Positions 7,778 through 17,484 of a DNA stretch of 64,000 nucleotides are shown here, piece after piece. A program made the position numbers and the translations under genes. The number at the start of each line of letters is the position of its first letter. Position 1 is the stretch's first letter. The notes under the pieces were generated by a model, which saw only the letters and a program-made list of their open reading frames with translations, was not told the origin of the DNA and ran no database searches. Source of the stretch: Blastocatellia bacterium (GTDB lineage Bacteria; Acidobacteriota; Blastocatellia; Chloracidobacteriales; Chloracidobacteriaceae); contig JAIBAN010000025.1 in the NCBI GenBank assembly GCA_019695185.1, positions 1 through 64,000 of the forward strand, in the 5' to 3' direction.

Positions 7778-10165
7778 AGACAGACCGACCTTGGTCAGCA
7801 GTTCTTTGAACCGGGCTTCGCTGCGCAACGGGTCAAACATGGGCTCGACTTTCAAAAACGCCAGAAACCCGGAGCGTTCCACATAGGCTTTTTCGAGCCA
7901 CTCCAGGGCTGCTTCGGTTTCACCCAAACCCAGATGGATAATGGAAAAATAATAGGAGGGCACATAGCGTGTCCGGCTGCATTCGGTCAGCCGGGCCAAC
8001 AGGGCACGGGCTTCGGTCTGGTCGCCGAGCAGGGCATGCGTCCGGCCCAGGCCGGCCAGGAAGGTCAGTTCTTCATTGGAAAGCGCCACTGCTTTGCGAA
8101 AGGCATCGCGGGCGGCTTCAAAATGACGTTTCTGTTCGTAGGCGGCTCCCAGGTTCCAGTAGGCAAAGCTGAAATTCGGATCCATTTCCAGCACTTTCTG
8201 GTTTTGCCGCACCGCATCGTCATAACGCCGGGCAAAGTAATAGGCCCAGGCCAGGCTGACATTCATAAAAAGGGAAAGCGGGTCCAGCCGCTGCGCCCGT
8301 TCGCAGGCGGCGATGGCTTCGTCAAGTCGTCCCGTGACCTTGCACCAGAACCCATAGCCGTCATGTGCCGTGGCATAACCGGGATTGGCTTCAAGGGCGC
8401 GTTTGAACGCCGTTTCGGCGGCGGCCCAGTCCCAGTCGTGCAACAGGTGAAAAAATCCCAGCGACGAATGTGCTTCGGCCAGTTTGGGGTCAAGTTCCAG
8501 GGCTTTGCCGGCAGCAGCTTTGGCAATTGGATAGGTTTCGTTCGGTGGCTGTCCACCGGTGGAAGACCCCAGGAAACCATAGGCATCGGCCAATCCGGCA
8601 TAGGCCAGGGCATAGTTTGGATCCAAATCAATTGCCTGCTGAAAACATTCGATGCCTTTGCGAAGCCAGATTTGAGTCCGTTTGTTACAGAAATAACGGC
8701 CTTTGAGGTACAACTGATAGGCTTCGGTGTTTTCCGTACAGCGCCGGGTCAGTTTTTTCTTTTCCTCGCCGGTCAGCTTCAGCCGGAGCTTTTCAGCGAT
8801 TTCATTCGCCATTTCCTCTTCAATGGCAAAAATATCCTCAAAATTGCGGCTGTACTGTTCCCCCCACAACTGCGCACCGTCGGCCACATCCACCAGTTCC
8901 AGCTTCAAAATCAAACGGTGGCTGCGCAACAGGACACGCCCGGTCAGAACCGCCCGCACGTTCAACTGACAGCCGATTTCCATCGGGTCCAGGGATTGCC
9001 CTTTGTACCGGAACACCGTGCTCCGGGCCATGACCCGAAGTTTTGGCAATTGGGAAAACTGGTTGATGAGCCGTTCCGTCAGCCCATCGCTCAGGTATTC
9101 GGCATCCGGGTCGGTGCTCCCGTTTTCAAAGGGCAACACCGCGAGTGAATCCACCTGCTTGCGGATGCGCTTGCGCAAAGGTCCGGTGTTGATGATTTTG
9201 GTCTGGTCGGAACTGTCGCGCACCAGTTCCAGCAAAACAGGGCCGCTCATGCCCGATTCAGGAACTGCCGTCTGCTCCAGTTCGGCTCCAAAATCCAGCC
9301 GTTGTTTGAGCCGTTTGAGGTCAATCTGAAAATCCTTGATGGTTTGGTAGCGTTCTCCCCGGTCCTTGGCGAGTGCTTTTCCGATGATACGCTCAAATTC
9401 GGCGGGAGCCTCCGGTCGCAAGGCTGAAAGCAGTGGCGGGTCCTGGTACAAAATTGCACCCAGGACATCCATGACAGTGGTTCCCTGGAAAGGCAGTTGC
9501 GCGGTGGTCAATTCATAAAGCACGACTCCCAGGCTCCAGACGTCGGAGCGGCCATCCACCTCAAGCCCACGGGCTTGTTCCGGCGACATGTAGCTGGTCG
9601 TGCCCAGCACCATGCCCGGCAGGGTTTGGGCTTTGATGACGGTGGCGGCTTCGGTGGCAACCGCCGTGCAACCGGCAGCAGTCAGTTTGGCCAGCCCGAA
9701 ATCGAGCACCTTCACATAGCCGTCGGGCCGAATCATGATATTTTCCGGTTTGATGTCCCGATGAACGATGCCGGATTGATGGGCGGCGCAGAGGGCGGCA
9801 GCCACCTGCACGCCAATTTCCAGGACATCCGGCACTCCCGGCGGTTGCGTGGCGGCATAGGCCCGCAAGGTCGCTCCTTCGATAAATTCCGTGGCAATAA
9901 AGTGAAGCTCCGCCGTCTGTCCGATTTCAAAGACGGTTAGAATATGGGGATGCGTCAGGGCTGACGTTGCCCGCGCTTCCTGCTGGAACCGTTGCATCCG
10001 CTGCGGGTCGGCGGCGACTTCGGCAGGCAGAATTTTGAGGGCGACTTTGCGCTCCAGCCGGGTGTCCTCCGCCAGATAGACCTCTCCCATGCCCCCTCCG
10101 CCTAAATGCGAGAGCAGGCGATAATGGTTGAGTTCTGTGCCGGGCGGGAGCACTTTGGGGGGCAT
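7775..10165 (-). CDS. Ser/Thr protein kinase with TolB-like and TPR regions
   Basis: 796 residues. A complete Hanks-type kinase occupies about 1-290: glycine loop GGGGMGEVY (22-30), K44 in VALKIL, HRDIKPEN near 133 and DFG near 154, with APE-like SPEQARG following. Residues about 338-480 (SLAVLPFENGS ... LSDGLTERLI) match the FlgO/TolB-N-like alpha/beta region that such kinases often carry. From about 490 to the end are TPR repeats (AYQLYLKGRYF, YALAYAGLADAYG, AEAHSSLGFFHL and more), likely for protein-protein contacts. No membrane helix is evident, so a cytoplasmic location is likely. It begins 3 bp after the Uma2 gene, probably as one operon. Confidence 0.95.
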   Translation of the reverse strand: MPPKVLPPGTELNHYRLLSHLGGGGMGEVYLAEDTRLERKVALKILPAEVAADPQRMQRFQQEARATSALTHPHILTVFEIGQTAELHFIATEFIEGATLRAYAATQPPGVPDVLEIGVQVAAALCAAHQSGIVHRDIKPENIMIRPDGYVKVLDFGLAKLTAAGCTAVATEAATVIKAQTLPGMVLGTTSYMSPEQARGLEVDGRSDVWSLGVVLYELTTAQLPFQGTTVMDVLGAILYQDPPLLSALRPEAPAEFERIIGKALAKDRGERYQTIKDFQIDLKRLKQRLDFGAELEQTAVPESGMSGPVLLELVRDSSDQTKIINTGPLRKRIRKQVDSLAVLPFENGSTDPDAEYLSDGLTERLINQFSQLPKLRVMARSTVFRYKGQSLDPMEIGCQLNVRAVLTGRVLLRSHRLILKLELVDVADGAQLWGEQYSRNFEDIFAIEEEMANEIAEKLRLKLTGEEKKKLTRRCTENTEAYQLYLKGRYFCNKRTQIWLRKGIECFQQAIDLDPNYALAYAGLADAYGFLGSSTGGQPPNETYPIAKAAAGKALELDPKLAEAHSSLGFFHLLHDWDWAAAETAFKRALEANPGYATAHDGYGFWCKVTGRLDEAIAACERAQRLDPLSLFMNVSLAWAYYFARRYDDAVRQNQKVLEMDPNFSFAYWNLGAAYEQKRHFEAARDAFRKAVALSNEELTFLAGLGRTHALLGDQTEARALLARLTECSRTRYVPSYYFSIIHLGLGETEAALEWLEKAYVERSGFLAFLKVEPMFDPLRSEARFKELLTKVGLS

Positions 10166-10168
10166 AAT

Positions 10169-10753
10169 TTATTGATTGGGAAAGGGAATCCGGTGATAGA
10201 CATCAGCCAGTGCCGGTTCGCAGTGAATCGAAGCCAGGGTCAGGTGGGCCGTCAGGTCGGAGGTTTCCGTCACTGACCAGGTTCCGGTTTCCTGTTTGAC
10301 GTAATGAATGGCCAGCGGACGGTCCTGGGCAATGATAAGGTATTCCCGCAGTGAATCAATTGCCTGATAAAGAGCGACTTTATCCTCCCGGTCACGTTTT
10401 TCCGAAGACGGCGACATGACTTCAACCAGAACCGTGGGGTTGGTGAGGGCATCGGTTCCCATCATGTTTTCGAACTTTGCCTCGCCGCAGACAACCGAAA
10501 CATCCGGATATCGATAAGGATAGGCAGTTGGGGTTTTGACCGATTGTTCAGCCGTAAAGGCTTCGCATTTACGCCTTCTAAGCTGGCCGTGCAGGGCAAC
10601 GAAGACATCTCCGGAAATCCGGCTGTGCCACTTGCTGCCGCCGCTCATACAGACGATTTCACCGTCCCAATATTCAAAACGTTTTTCGCTCACCTGTTCG
10701 AGTGCGAAGTATTCATCCAACGTGAAATGCAATGGTTGGGGATTGACAGACAT
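10169..10753 (-). CDS. Uma2-family (DUF820) putative restriction-endonuclease-fold protein
   Basis: 194 residues with the layout of the Uma2 family: FTLDEYFALEQ, RFEYWDGEIVCMSGG, RYPDVSVVCGE, NPTVLVEVMSPSSEKRD and the DKVALYQAIDSLREYLII helix. The PDVSV aspartate and VLVEV glutamate correspond to the PD-(D/E)xK core. Family members are abundant in cyanobacteria and some other phyla; the biological role is unknown and nuclease activity is inferred from fold. The start at 10753 is chosen because AAAGGAG lies five bases upstream, rather than the ATG 27 bases earlier. It sits 3 bp upstream of the TPR kinase on the same strand. Confidence 0.9.
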   Translation of the reverse strand: MSVNPQPLHFTLDEYFALEQVSEKRFEYWDGEIVCMSGGSKWHSRISGDVFVALHGQLRRRKCEAFTAEQSVKTPTAYPYRYPDVSVVCGEAKFENMMGTDALTNPTVLVEVMSPSSEKRDREDKVALYQAIDSLREYLIIAQDRPLAIHYVKQETGTWSVTETSDLTAHLTLASIHCEPALADVYHRIPFPNQ

Positions 10754-10856
10754 ACTGACTCCTTTCAGTTGGAAGGGCATTTTACCCCATGCAGGGCCTT
10801 TTGGGGCAAAAATATAGCTGGCAATATGCAGATCATTCGGGTTTAGGAATAAAAAG

Positions 10857-10886
10857 TTGACAATGTTGCACTCAAATATCTATACT
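10857..10886 (+). promoter_or_regulatory. Sigma-70-type promoter for the clpB cluster
   Basis: TTGACA at 10857-10862 and TATACT at 10881-10886 are separated by 18 bp, about 80 bp upstream of the clpB start. This fits a housekeeping promoter. I found no CIRCE inverted repeat, HAIR box or sigma-32 consensus nearby, so the source of heat control is unclear. Confidence 0.55.
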
Positions 10887-10966
10887 AGCGAAGCACTAAA
10901 CAAAAGGCTGGTATTTTTCTGATGTCGCCTTGTCGGTGATGTTTTAACCGAAATGGAGTTACCCCT

Positions 10967-13588
10967 ATGCGATTAGACCGATTTACTTTGCGTGCTCAGG
11001 AGGCCATCGAAACCGCGGTGGCACTGGCGGAGAAGCAAACCAATCCGCAAGTCGAACCGGAGCATTTGCTGCTTTCGATGCTCGAACAAAGCGAGGGCAT
11101 TACCAAAGCCATTCTGGAAAAACTTGGCGCAAGTGTTCCTTTTATCCTTCAGGATGTCCGGGAGGCGACAACCAAATTGCCGCAGGTTTCGGGGTCGCAA
11201 CGGTATTTTTCTCCGAAGTTGACAACGATTTTTACCGCTGCCCAAAAAGAAGCAGACCAGTTTCAGGATGCGTATTTAAGTTCCGAACATTTGTTGCTGG
11301 CGATGGCGGGCGACAAGGACAGCGTGGCCGGGCGGATTTTGCGCCAGCGCGGCGTCAACCGCGAAGACCTGCTCAAAATTCTTCAGCAATTGCGGGGTGG
11401 CGAACGCATCACGGACCAGGACCCGGAATCGAAATATCAGTCCCTGACCAAATATGGCCGCGACCTGACCGAACTGGCCCGCGCCGGGAAACTTGACCCG
11501 GTGATTGGGCGTGACGATGAAATCCGGCGGGTGGTCCAGGTGCTTTCGCGGCGGACCAAAAACAACCCGGTTCTGATTGGTGAACCTGGCGTTGGGAAGA
11601 CTGCCATTGTCGAAGGGTTGGCCATGCGCATCATTTCGGGCGACGTGCCCGAATCGCTCAAAAACAAACGGCTGATTACGCTCGACTTGGGTGCCATGCT
11701 GGCCGGGGCGAAATATCGGGGCGAATTCGAAGACCGGTTGAAGGCAGTGCTCAAGGAAGTGATTCGGGCCGAAGGCCAGATTGTCCTCTTCATTGACGAA
11801 CTGCATACGCTGGTGGGGGCCGGCGCAGGTGAAGGCGCGCTGGATGCTTCAAACATGCTCAAGCCGGCGCTGGCGCGGGGTGAGTTGCGTTGTGTTGGTG
11901 CGACGACGCTCAATGAATACAAGAAACATATTGAGAAGGATGCTGCGCTGGAACGCCGCTTCCAGCCGGTATTTGTGGCCGAGCCGGATGTGCAGGACAC
12001 GATTGCGATTCTGCGCGGATTGAAAGAACGCTACGAAGTGCATCATGGCGTCCGGATTAAGGACTCGGCCATTGTAGCGGCAGCGCATCTGTCCAACCGC
12101 TACATTGCCGACCGGTTTTTGCCGGACAAGGCCATTGACCTGATTGACGAAGCCGCTTCGCGGCTGCGGATTGAAATTGACAGCCTGCCGACCGAAATTG
12201 ACGAAGTGGAACGCGAAATCACCCAGCGCGAGATTGAACGGCAGGCCCTCCAACGGGAAGAGGATGCGGCGGCGCGCGACCGGTTACGCAAAATCGAGCA
12301 TGAAATTTCCGAACTGCGCGAACAAAGCACCCGCCTCAAAGCCAAATGGCAGAATGAAAAGGAAATCATCGAACGGATTCGGGGCAACAAAGAAAAGCTC
12401 GAACAGTTGAAAATCGAAGCCGAACGGTTTGAGCGGGCTGGGGATTACGCGAAAGTGGCGGAAATCCGCTACGGAACGATGACCGAACTGCAAAAGGAAG
12501 TCGAACTGGCCCGCACCCGGTTGCTGGACCTCCAAAAAGACGGACGCACCCTCAAGGAAGAAGTTGACGAAGAGGATGTGGCACTTGTGATTGCCAAATG
12601 GACCGGCATTCCGGTGGCCAAGATGCTCGAAAGCGAAATGCAGAAACTCATCAACATGGAAGACCGCATGAGCCAGCGGGTTATCGGGCAGGAAGAAGCG
12701 CTTTCCGCCGTGGCCAATGCCGTCCGCCGTTCGCGGGCCGGATTGCAGGACCCGAATCGTCCGGTGGGTTCTTTCATCTTTCTCGGACCAACCGGGGTTG
12801 GCAAGACGGAAACGGCGCGGGCACTGGCGGAATTTCTCTTTGACGACGAACATGCCATGATTCGGCTTGATATGTCGGAATACATGGAAAAACACTCGGT
12901 GGCGCGATTGATTGGCGCACCGCCGGGATATATTGGCTATGAGGAAGGCGGGCAATTGACTGAAGCCGTCCGCCGCCGCCCGTACTCGGTGATTCTCTTT
13001 GACGAAATCGAGAAGGCCCATCCGGATGTGTTCAATATCCTGCTTCAGATTCTGGACGACGGGCGTTTGACCGACGGCAAAGGCCGGGTGGTGGATTTCA
13101 AAAATGTGGTCATCATTATGACCTCCAATATCGGCAGCCGGGACATTCTTGAATGGACGGGCAATCCGGCCCAGGAAGGCCGGGTTCGTGAGGCTGTGTT
13201 GTCCAGCTTGCGGAATGCCTTCAAGCCCGAATTTCTCAACCGGGTTGACGACATTGTGATTTTCCATTCGCTCGGCAAGACCGAATTGCGCCGGATTGTC
13301 GAAGTCCAATTGGGCAAATTGCGCAAGATGCTGGCCGAACGCCACATCACGCTGGACCTGACACCTGAGGCAACCGATGTGCTGGCTCAGGAAGGGTTTG
13401 ACCCGTCTTATGGGGCGCGCCCGCTCAAACGGGCCATTCAAAACACACTGCAAAATCCGCTGGCCGTCAAATTGCTGCGCGGGGAAATTGCCGCCGGGCA
13501 GACCCTGCGGGTCACGGTTGACCCTGAAGGCGGTGAGTTGCGGTTTACCGTGGCCGGAGTTGAAAGCGCAGCTTCGGCAACCACCTAA
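10967..13588 (+). CDS. clpB: ATP-dependent disaggregase ClpB
   Basis: 873 residues, typical for ClpB, the hexameric AAA+ machine that extracts polypeptides from aggregates together with DnaK. The N domain (1-145) begins [18 protein letters not shown]1 has Walker A GEPGVGKT (about 204-211) and Walker [10 protein letters not shown] near 273. A long coiled-coil M domain (about 410-525), the ClpB hallmark that docks DnaK, follows. NBD2 has GPTGVGKTE near 607 and the ClpB signature [17 protein letters not shown]. No ClpP-binding LGF loop is present after the second Walker B, as expected. GGAG lies eight bases before the ATG. First gene of a heat-shock cluster with hsp20, grpE and a ClpC-like gene. 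Confidence 0.97.
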   Translation: MRLDRFTLRAQEAIETAVALAEKQTNPQVEPEHLLLSMLEQSEGITKAILEKLGASVPFILQDVREATTKLPQVSGSQRYFSPKLTTIFTAAQKEADQFQDAYLSSEHLLLAMAGDKDSVAGRILRQRGVNREDLLKILQQLRGGERITDQDPESKYQSLTKYGRDLTELARAGKLDPVIGRDDEIRRVVQVLSRRTKNNPVLIGEPGVGKTAIVEGLAMRIISGDVPESLKNKRLITLDLGAMLAGAKYRGEFEDRLKAVLKEVIRAEGQIVLFIDELHTLVGAGAGEGALDASNMLKPALARGELRCVGATTLNEYKKHIEKDAALERRFQPVFVAEPDVQDTIAILRGLKERYEVHHGVRIKDSAIVAAAHLSNRYIADRFLPDKAIDLIDEAASRLRIEIDSLPTEIDEVEREITQREIERQALQREEDAAARDRLRKIEHEISELREQSTRLKAKWQNEKEIIERIRGNKEKLEQLKIEAERFERAGDYAKVAEIRYGTMTELQKEVELARTRLLDLQKDGRTLKEEVDEEDVALVIAKWTGIPVAKMLESEMQKLINMEDRMSQRVIGQEEALSAVANAVRRSRAGLQDPNRPVGSFIFLGPTGVGKTETARALAEFLFDDEHAMIRLDMSEYMEKHSVARLIGAPPGYIGYEEGGQLTEAVRRRPYSVILFDEIEKAHPDVFNILLQILDDGRLTDGKGRVVDFKNVVIIMTSNIGSRDILEWTGNPAQEGRVREAVLSSLRNAFKPEFLNRVDDIVIFHSLGKTELRRIVEVQLGKLRKMLAERHITLDLTPEATDVLAQEGFDPSYGARPLKRAIQNTLQNPLAVKLLRGEIAAGQTLRVTVDPEGGELRFTVAGVESAASATT

Positions 13589-13592
13589 TCAA

Positions 13593-13711
13593 TTGAGCAT
13601 TGAGCATTGAGCATTGAGCATTTACTCGTGATTAAGTAGCCAGGAAGAATAATCCGGAATCTGACTTTGCTTAATCCGTAAGGCACTGTTTCAATGCTCA
13701 ATTCTCAATTC
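13593..13711. repeat. TTGAGCA heptamer array and inverted partner
   Basis: The left arm 13593-13622 is four TTGAGCA units plus TT. The right arm 13693-13711 reads AATGCTCAATTCTCAATTC, one matching unit followed by units of the TTGAGAA type. It fills the clpB-hsp20 gap. Confidence 0.8.
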
Positions 13712-13726
13712 CGCCCGAGGGAAAGT

Positions 13727-14176
13727 ATGAAATCTCATCAATTCGAACCAATCCGCGAACTGATGAACATTCAGGAACGGATGAACCAATTGTTTGGCGA
13801 CCTGGGCGTTCCCATGCAGGTCGCGGGGGAACCGGCCACGGCCAATTGGACTCCCTGTGCCGATATTTACGAAACACCACAGGAAATCGTCATGCTTGTG
13901 GACCTGCCGGAAGTACAACAGGAAAACATTCAGTTGAGCCTGGAGCAGGACCGACTGGTGCTCAAAGGGGAGCGTCCGTTCCCTGCCGATATTCCGCGTG
14001 AAAGTTTTCATCGGATTGAACGTTCCTACGGGACGTTTGCCCGTGTATTTTCCTTGCCGCCAACTGTGAATCAGGACCAGATTCGGGCGGATTATGCAAA
14101 AAGCGGTGTGCTCAAAATCACGTTGCCAAAGCGTGAACCAGTCCAGAGCCGCCAGATTAAAGTCGAAACCAACTAA
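13727..14176 (+). CDS. Small heat-shock protein (Hsp20/alpha-crystallin family)
   Basis: 149 residues with an amphipathic N-terminal arm (IRELMNIQERMNQLFGDLG) and an alpha-crystallin domain from about residue 42: WTPCADIYETPQEIVMLVDLPEV, then LKGERPFP, RIERSYGTFARVFSLPP and the GVLKITLPK strand. Such proteins form oligomers that hold unfolding proteins in a refoldable state for DnaK/ClpB. The start at 13727 has GAGGGAAAGT just upstream; the ATG 33 bases earlier lies inside the repeat array. Between clpB and grpE, which fits the function. Confidence 0.95.
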   Translation: MKSHQFEPIRELMNIQERMNQLFGDLGVPMQVAGEPATANWTPCADIYETPQEIVMLVDLPEVQQENIQLSLEQDRLVLKGERPFPADIPRESFHRIERSYGTFARVFSLPPTVNQDQIRADYAKSGVLKITLPKREPVQSRQIKVETN

Positions 14177-14181
14177 GTTCT

Positions 14182-14205
14182 GAGTTCCGCCTGCAGGCGG
14201 AACTC
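14182..14205. repeat. 24-bp perfect GC-rich palindrome
   Basis: Both 12-bp halves match perfectly, centred on CTGCAG, with GAGTTCCGCC as the outer arm. It belongs to the same palindrome family as 7607-7777 and lies in the 50-bp gap between hsp20 and grpE, upstream of the grpE ribosome-binding site. Confidence 0.85.
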
Positions 14206-14226
14206 AAAACATAAAGGAGTTGTGTT

Positions 14227-14847
14227 GTGAAGCACGCACCCGAACCGGAAGCAAAACGAATCAAAATTGAGACGGAACCGATTGAAGGGGTGGAAATGGA
14301 AGACCCGAAAATTCAGGAAATTCCTTCGGAAGACCGACAGATTCAGCAATTGAAGGCTGAACTGGCAGGATTGCAGGCGCAGCTTCATGAGCGTGACGCC
14401 GTGATTCAGAAAATCCAGGGCCGAGCTGAGGAGTTGGAGAAACAGGTTCGAACGGAAATCCATGAAACCCGGACCCGATTGGAACGGAACTTTCAACAAC
14501 GGGTCAATACCGCCCGCAATGATTTTGTGCTGGAATTGCTTTCCGTGTTTGACAACCTGGAATTGACTCTTCAGGCGGCGGAAAAGAACCAACCGGTTGA
14601 TAAACTGTTGAATGGCATCAATGCCACCCAGCACTTACTCCATCAGGCGTTGCAACGCCAGGGCATTGAGCGCATCGAAGCGGTCGGTCAAGCCTTTGAC
14701 CCCAACGAACATGAAGCAATTGATACGGTTGAAGTGGAACCCGAGCAGGTGGGCCAGGTCGTGGGTCAATTGCGGGCCGGGTATCGGGTTGGCGACCTGT
14801 TGTTGCGACCGGCGTTGGTGTATGTGGGAAGAGAAAAGCAGAATTGA
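14227..14847 (+). CDS. grpE: Nucleotide-exchange factor GrpE
   Basis: 206 residues. A charged N-terminus leads to a long coiled coil (about 35-110, IQQLKAELAGLQAQLHERD onward) and then the GrpE head: ARNDFVLELLSVFDNLELTL, the GI-x-x-THHLL-like GINATQHLLHQAL, VGQAFDPNEHEAIDTVE, and the beta domain GYRVGDLLLRPALVYV. GrpE releases ADP from DnaK and dimerises through the helix. The start is GTG at 14227 with AAAGGAG at 14213-14219. No dnaK or dnaJ is in the window. Likely co-transcribed with hsp20. Confidence 0.95.
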   Translation: MKHAPEPEAKRIKIETEPIEGVEMEDPKIQEIPSEDRQIQQLKAELAGLQAQLHERDAVIQKIQGRAEELEKQVRTEIHETRTRLERNFQQRVNTARNDFVLELLSVFDNLELTLQAAEKNQPVDKLLNGINATQHLLHQALQRQGIERIEAVGQAFDPNEHEAIDTVEVEPEQVGQVVGQLRAGYRVGDLLLRPALVYVGREKQN

Positions 14848-14967
14848 AAATTGAGAATTGAGAATGAATTCAATCCACATTGGCTTGAAAAACACAAATG
14901 AGCCTGACAATCCCAAATCAGAGAGCCATCATTTCAATCTCAATTCTCAATTCTCAATTCTCAATTC
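14844..14967. repeat. TTGAGAA heptamer inverted pair between grpE and the ClpC-like gene
   Basis: The left arm 14844-14864 starts at the grpE stop (TTGAAAA, TTGAGAA, TTGAGAA). The right arm 14934-14967 contains four to five TCTCAAT units. The arms are separated by about 70 bp. Confidence 0.82.
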
Positions 14968-15096
14968 GGAAGAGGTTGCTTGACACTTCGAAAACTGTGC
15001 TGAAAAATCGGCACAGGGCCGTTTGAAAAGGCATTGTTTCAACCAGACGGGGCGCAGCCGGCAAGGTCAGGCGCAGTTATTTATAATGAGGTTTTT

Positions 15097-17388
15097 ATGA
15101 TGGACCTGGGCGATTTTGCGGAACGATTTTCCGATAGCGGGCAGCGTGTGATGAAGCGCGCTTTTGAAGAATCCAAGCGCCGCGATCACAATTTTATTGC
15201 TCCCGAACATATTTTTGTGGCATTGACCGAAGTGGAACGGCCCTTGTTCAATGATGTCATGCAAAGCCTGAACCTGGACCCGCAGGCCATTCTCAATGAA
15301 TTCGACGGGCGACTGACACTGCAGCGGCAGTTTGTTGGGCGGCGGATGCGGCTGGATGAATCCACCCGCATGTTGCTTAACAAAGCCATGAAGCGGGCCC
15401 GCACCGGCGGACGCCAGACGATTGATGCCCTGGACCTGTTTGCCTCGATGTTTGAGGATTCGGAAAGTGTCAGCGTCGGCATTTTTCGGAAATTTGGTGC
15501 CGAACCGAGCGAAGTGCTCGACAAGATTCTCTCGCGGGTCAAAACCAGAGAGGAGAAGGAGGCCAAAATCAGTCGCAAGTTTGAACTTCCTCCGTATCTG
15601 AAGCACTTTGGCACGAGCCTCAACAAACTGGCGCGGCAGGATAAGCTGCCTCCGGTCATCGGGCGCGAAAAGGAAATCCGGCAGGTGATGGAAATTCTCT
15701 GCCACCGGGAGCGAGCCAATTCGCCCATGCTCATTGGTGACCCTGGAGTTGGCAAGACTGCTGTGGTCGAGGGGTTGGCCCGGATGATTGAACTGGAACC
15801 CGAAAAGGTTCCCCAACGCCTGCGCAATGCGCATGTAGTTCAATTACAAATGTCAGGTGTCGTGGCCGGAACCATGTTGCGCGGCATGTTTGAAGAGCGG
15901 GTGCAGGGGCTGATTAACGAAGTCAAGGAACGGGAAAACATCATTCTCTTCATTGATGAAGCACACACGATTATCGGGGCCGGTTCGGCTTTGGGAGCTT
16001 CCTCCGATGCAGCCAATATGTTCAAGTCAGCCCTCAGTCGCGGAGAACTCCGAATTATCGGGGCGACCACTCTGACCGAATACAAGGAATACTTTGCCGA
16101 AGACGAAGCCCTGGCCCGTCGCTTCCGGCAAGTCCGGGTGGATGAACCCGGCATGGATGACACCCGCCGGATTCTGGAAGGGGTGCGGCCCCGCCTGGAA
16201 CGCAACTATTCCGTGCGGATTGCCGACGACGCGTTGGAAACGGTGCTCGAAATGGCTCCGCGTTATGTGCGCAACCTGCACATGCCCGACAAAGTCATTG
16301 GATGGTTGGATACAGCAGCGGTTAAAGTGGAAATCAACTCGCCTGACACACCGGTAGTTCAACGGCAACACATTATTGATGTCATTTCGCAGGATACCCA
16401 AATTCCCCGCGATATGATTTTCCGGGAAACCAACCGCCGTTTTGCCGATATGGAAGCCGCCATTGGCAATCGTGTCATCGGGCAGAAGGAAGCAGTTGAG
16501 GCGGTGGCCCGCCGCCTGCGGTTGAACAAAGGACCGCTCAAGGAAAATTATGCCAAACCGGATGGCGTCCTGCTCTTTTTGGGACCAACCGGCGTCGGGA
16601 AAACTGAACTTGCCAAAGCCGTGGCCGAATTTATGTTTGGCGATGACCATAAAATGGTCCGGGTGGATATGTCTGAATACCAGGACGGCACGGTGGCGGT
16701 CGAAAAACTCATCGGCATGCCGCGTGGAATCGTTGGCTCGGAGCGGGGCGGGATTTTGACCGAACGACTGCGGGACAATCCATATACGGTCCTGTTGCTT
16801 GATGAAGTTGAAAAAGCCAGCCCGTATCTGCTCAATCTGTTCCTGCAAGCCTTTGACGAAGGCTGGTTGACCGATGGGCGGGGCAAAAAGGTTTACCTTT
16901 CAGATGCCATCATCATCATGACCTCGAATCTGGGCAGCGAGAACTTCAAGAAGTTTATGAAACCGCTTGGGTTTGGCACCAAGACCATGGGCGATATGCG
17001 GGAAATCAAAAATGAAGTGCTCAAGGCAGCGGAAAACCGGTTCTCACCGGAATTCCGCAACCGGATTGATGAGATTGTCGTCTTTTCGCCGCTCACCCGC
17101 GATGAGGTGCGGCAGATTTCAGACCTCTATCTGGGGAAAATCGAGCGCCAGATGCACCAGCAGGGGAAGGTTCTGGATATTACCGAGCCAGCCCGCAACC
17201 TGTTGGTTGAAAAGGGATTCAGCCCGGCTTATGGGGCGCGGTTCCTGAAACGGACGATTGATGAGAAAGTCAAGGTGCCATTGACTGCCATGTGGGAAGA
17301 TGGCAGCGCTTTCCGGGTTGATGCGGAACAGACTGAGATTACCGTCCGTTGTACCGGCCCTTTTGAAACCGTAACCAGTATCAACTAA
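15097..17388 (+). CDS. ClpC/ClpA-type AAA+ unfoldase subunit
   Basis: 763 residues with a double Clp-N domain (1-145), two AAA+ modules (GDPGVGKTAVVEGLA with [26 protein letters not shown] with VLLLDEVEKA) and a C-terminal D2-small domain. Unlike the ClpB in this cluster it lacks a long coiled-coil middle domain, and after the second Walker B it has an LGF tripeptide (KPLGFGTK) at the place where ClpA/ClpC carry the loop that docks on ClpP. It is therefore probably a protease-linked unfoldase, although no clpP is nearby. The start at 15097 follows TGAGG; the longer frame upstream has no family content. Ends at a bidirectional terminator. Confidence 0.9.
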   Translation: MMDLGDFAERFSDSGQRVMKRAFEESKRRDHNFIAPEHIFVALTEVERPLFNDVMQSLNLDPQAILNEFDGRLTLQRQFVGRRMRLDESTRMLLNKAMKRARTGGRQTIDALDLFASMFEDSESVSVGIFRKFGAEPSEVLDKILSRVKTREEKEAKISRKFELPPYLKHFGTSLNKLARQDKLPPVIGREKEIRQVMEILCHRERANSPMLIGDPGVGKTAVVEGLARMIELEPEKVPQRLRNAHVVQLQMSGVVAGTMLRGMFEERVQGLINEVKERENIILFIDEAHTIIGAGSALGASSDAANMFKSALSRGELRIIGATTLTEYKEYFAEDEALARRFRQVRVDEPGMDDTRRILEGVRPRLERNYSVRIADDALETVLEMAPRYVRNLHMPDKVIGWLDTAAVKVEINSPDTPVVQRQHIIDVISQDTQIPRDMIFRETNRRFADMEAAIGNRVIGQKEAVEAVARRLRLNKGPLKENYAKPDGVLLFLGPTGVGKTELAKAVAEFMFGDDHKMVRVDMSEYQDGTVAVEKLIGMPRGIVGSERGGILTERLRDNPYTVLLLDEVEKASPYLLNLFLQAFDEGWLTDGRGKKVYLSDAIIIMTSNLGSENFKKFMKPLGFGTKTMGDMREIKNEVLKAAENRFSPEFRNRIDEIVVFSPLTRDEVRQISDLYLGKIERQMHQQGKVLDITEPARNLLVEKGFSPAYGARFLKRTIDEKVKVPLTAMWEDGSAFRVDAEQTEITVRCTGPFETVTSIN

Positions 17389-17408
17389 GTACCTGTATAT
17401 CAAAAAAC

Positions 17409-17484
17409 ACCATCAGGCTGGTTTGTGGTAAATGGATCCAACGACTGTTGCATCTTTGCCACAAGCCAGCCTGATGGCGTTTTT
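17409..17484. terminator. Bidirectional intrinsic terminator
   Basis: The arms 17409-17428 and 17459-17478 are 20 bp with two mismatches (CATCAGGCTGG against CCAGCCTGATG). On the plus strand TTTTT follows at 17480-17484; on the minus strand the A-run 17402-17407 gives a U tract. It lies between the convergent ClpC-like and zinc-finger genes. Confidence 0.88.

Noticed and set aside
7934-9148. Long plus-strand open frame opposite the TPR kinase
   Set aside because: It is the mirror of a well-supported kinase gene; its product is rich in unusual Phe/Gly runs and matches no family.
10169-10753. Uma2 gene as a sign of a transposon
   Set aside because: No transposase, terminal repeats or target duplications flank it, and it is tightly joined to the kinase gene.
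10780-10966. CIRCE, HAIR or sigma-32 heat-shock control site before clpB
   Set aside because: TTGCACTC and AGCACTAA near 10866-10900 do not form the CIRCE inverted repeat, and no sigma-32 consensus is found.
12284-13453. Long minus-strand open frame opposite clpB
   Set aside because: It is a shadow of the ClpB second ATPase domain, with no start signal and no protein-like pattern.
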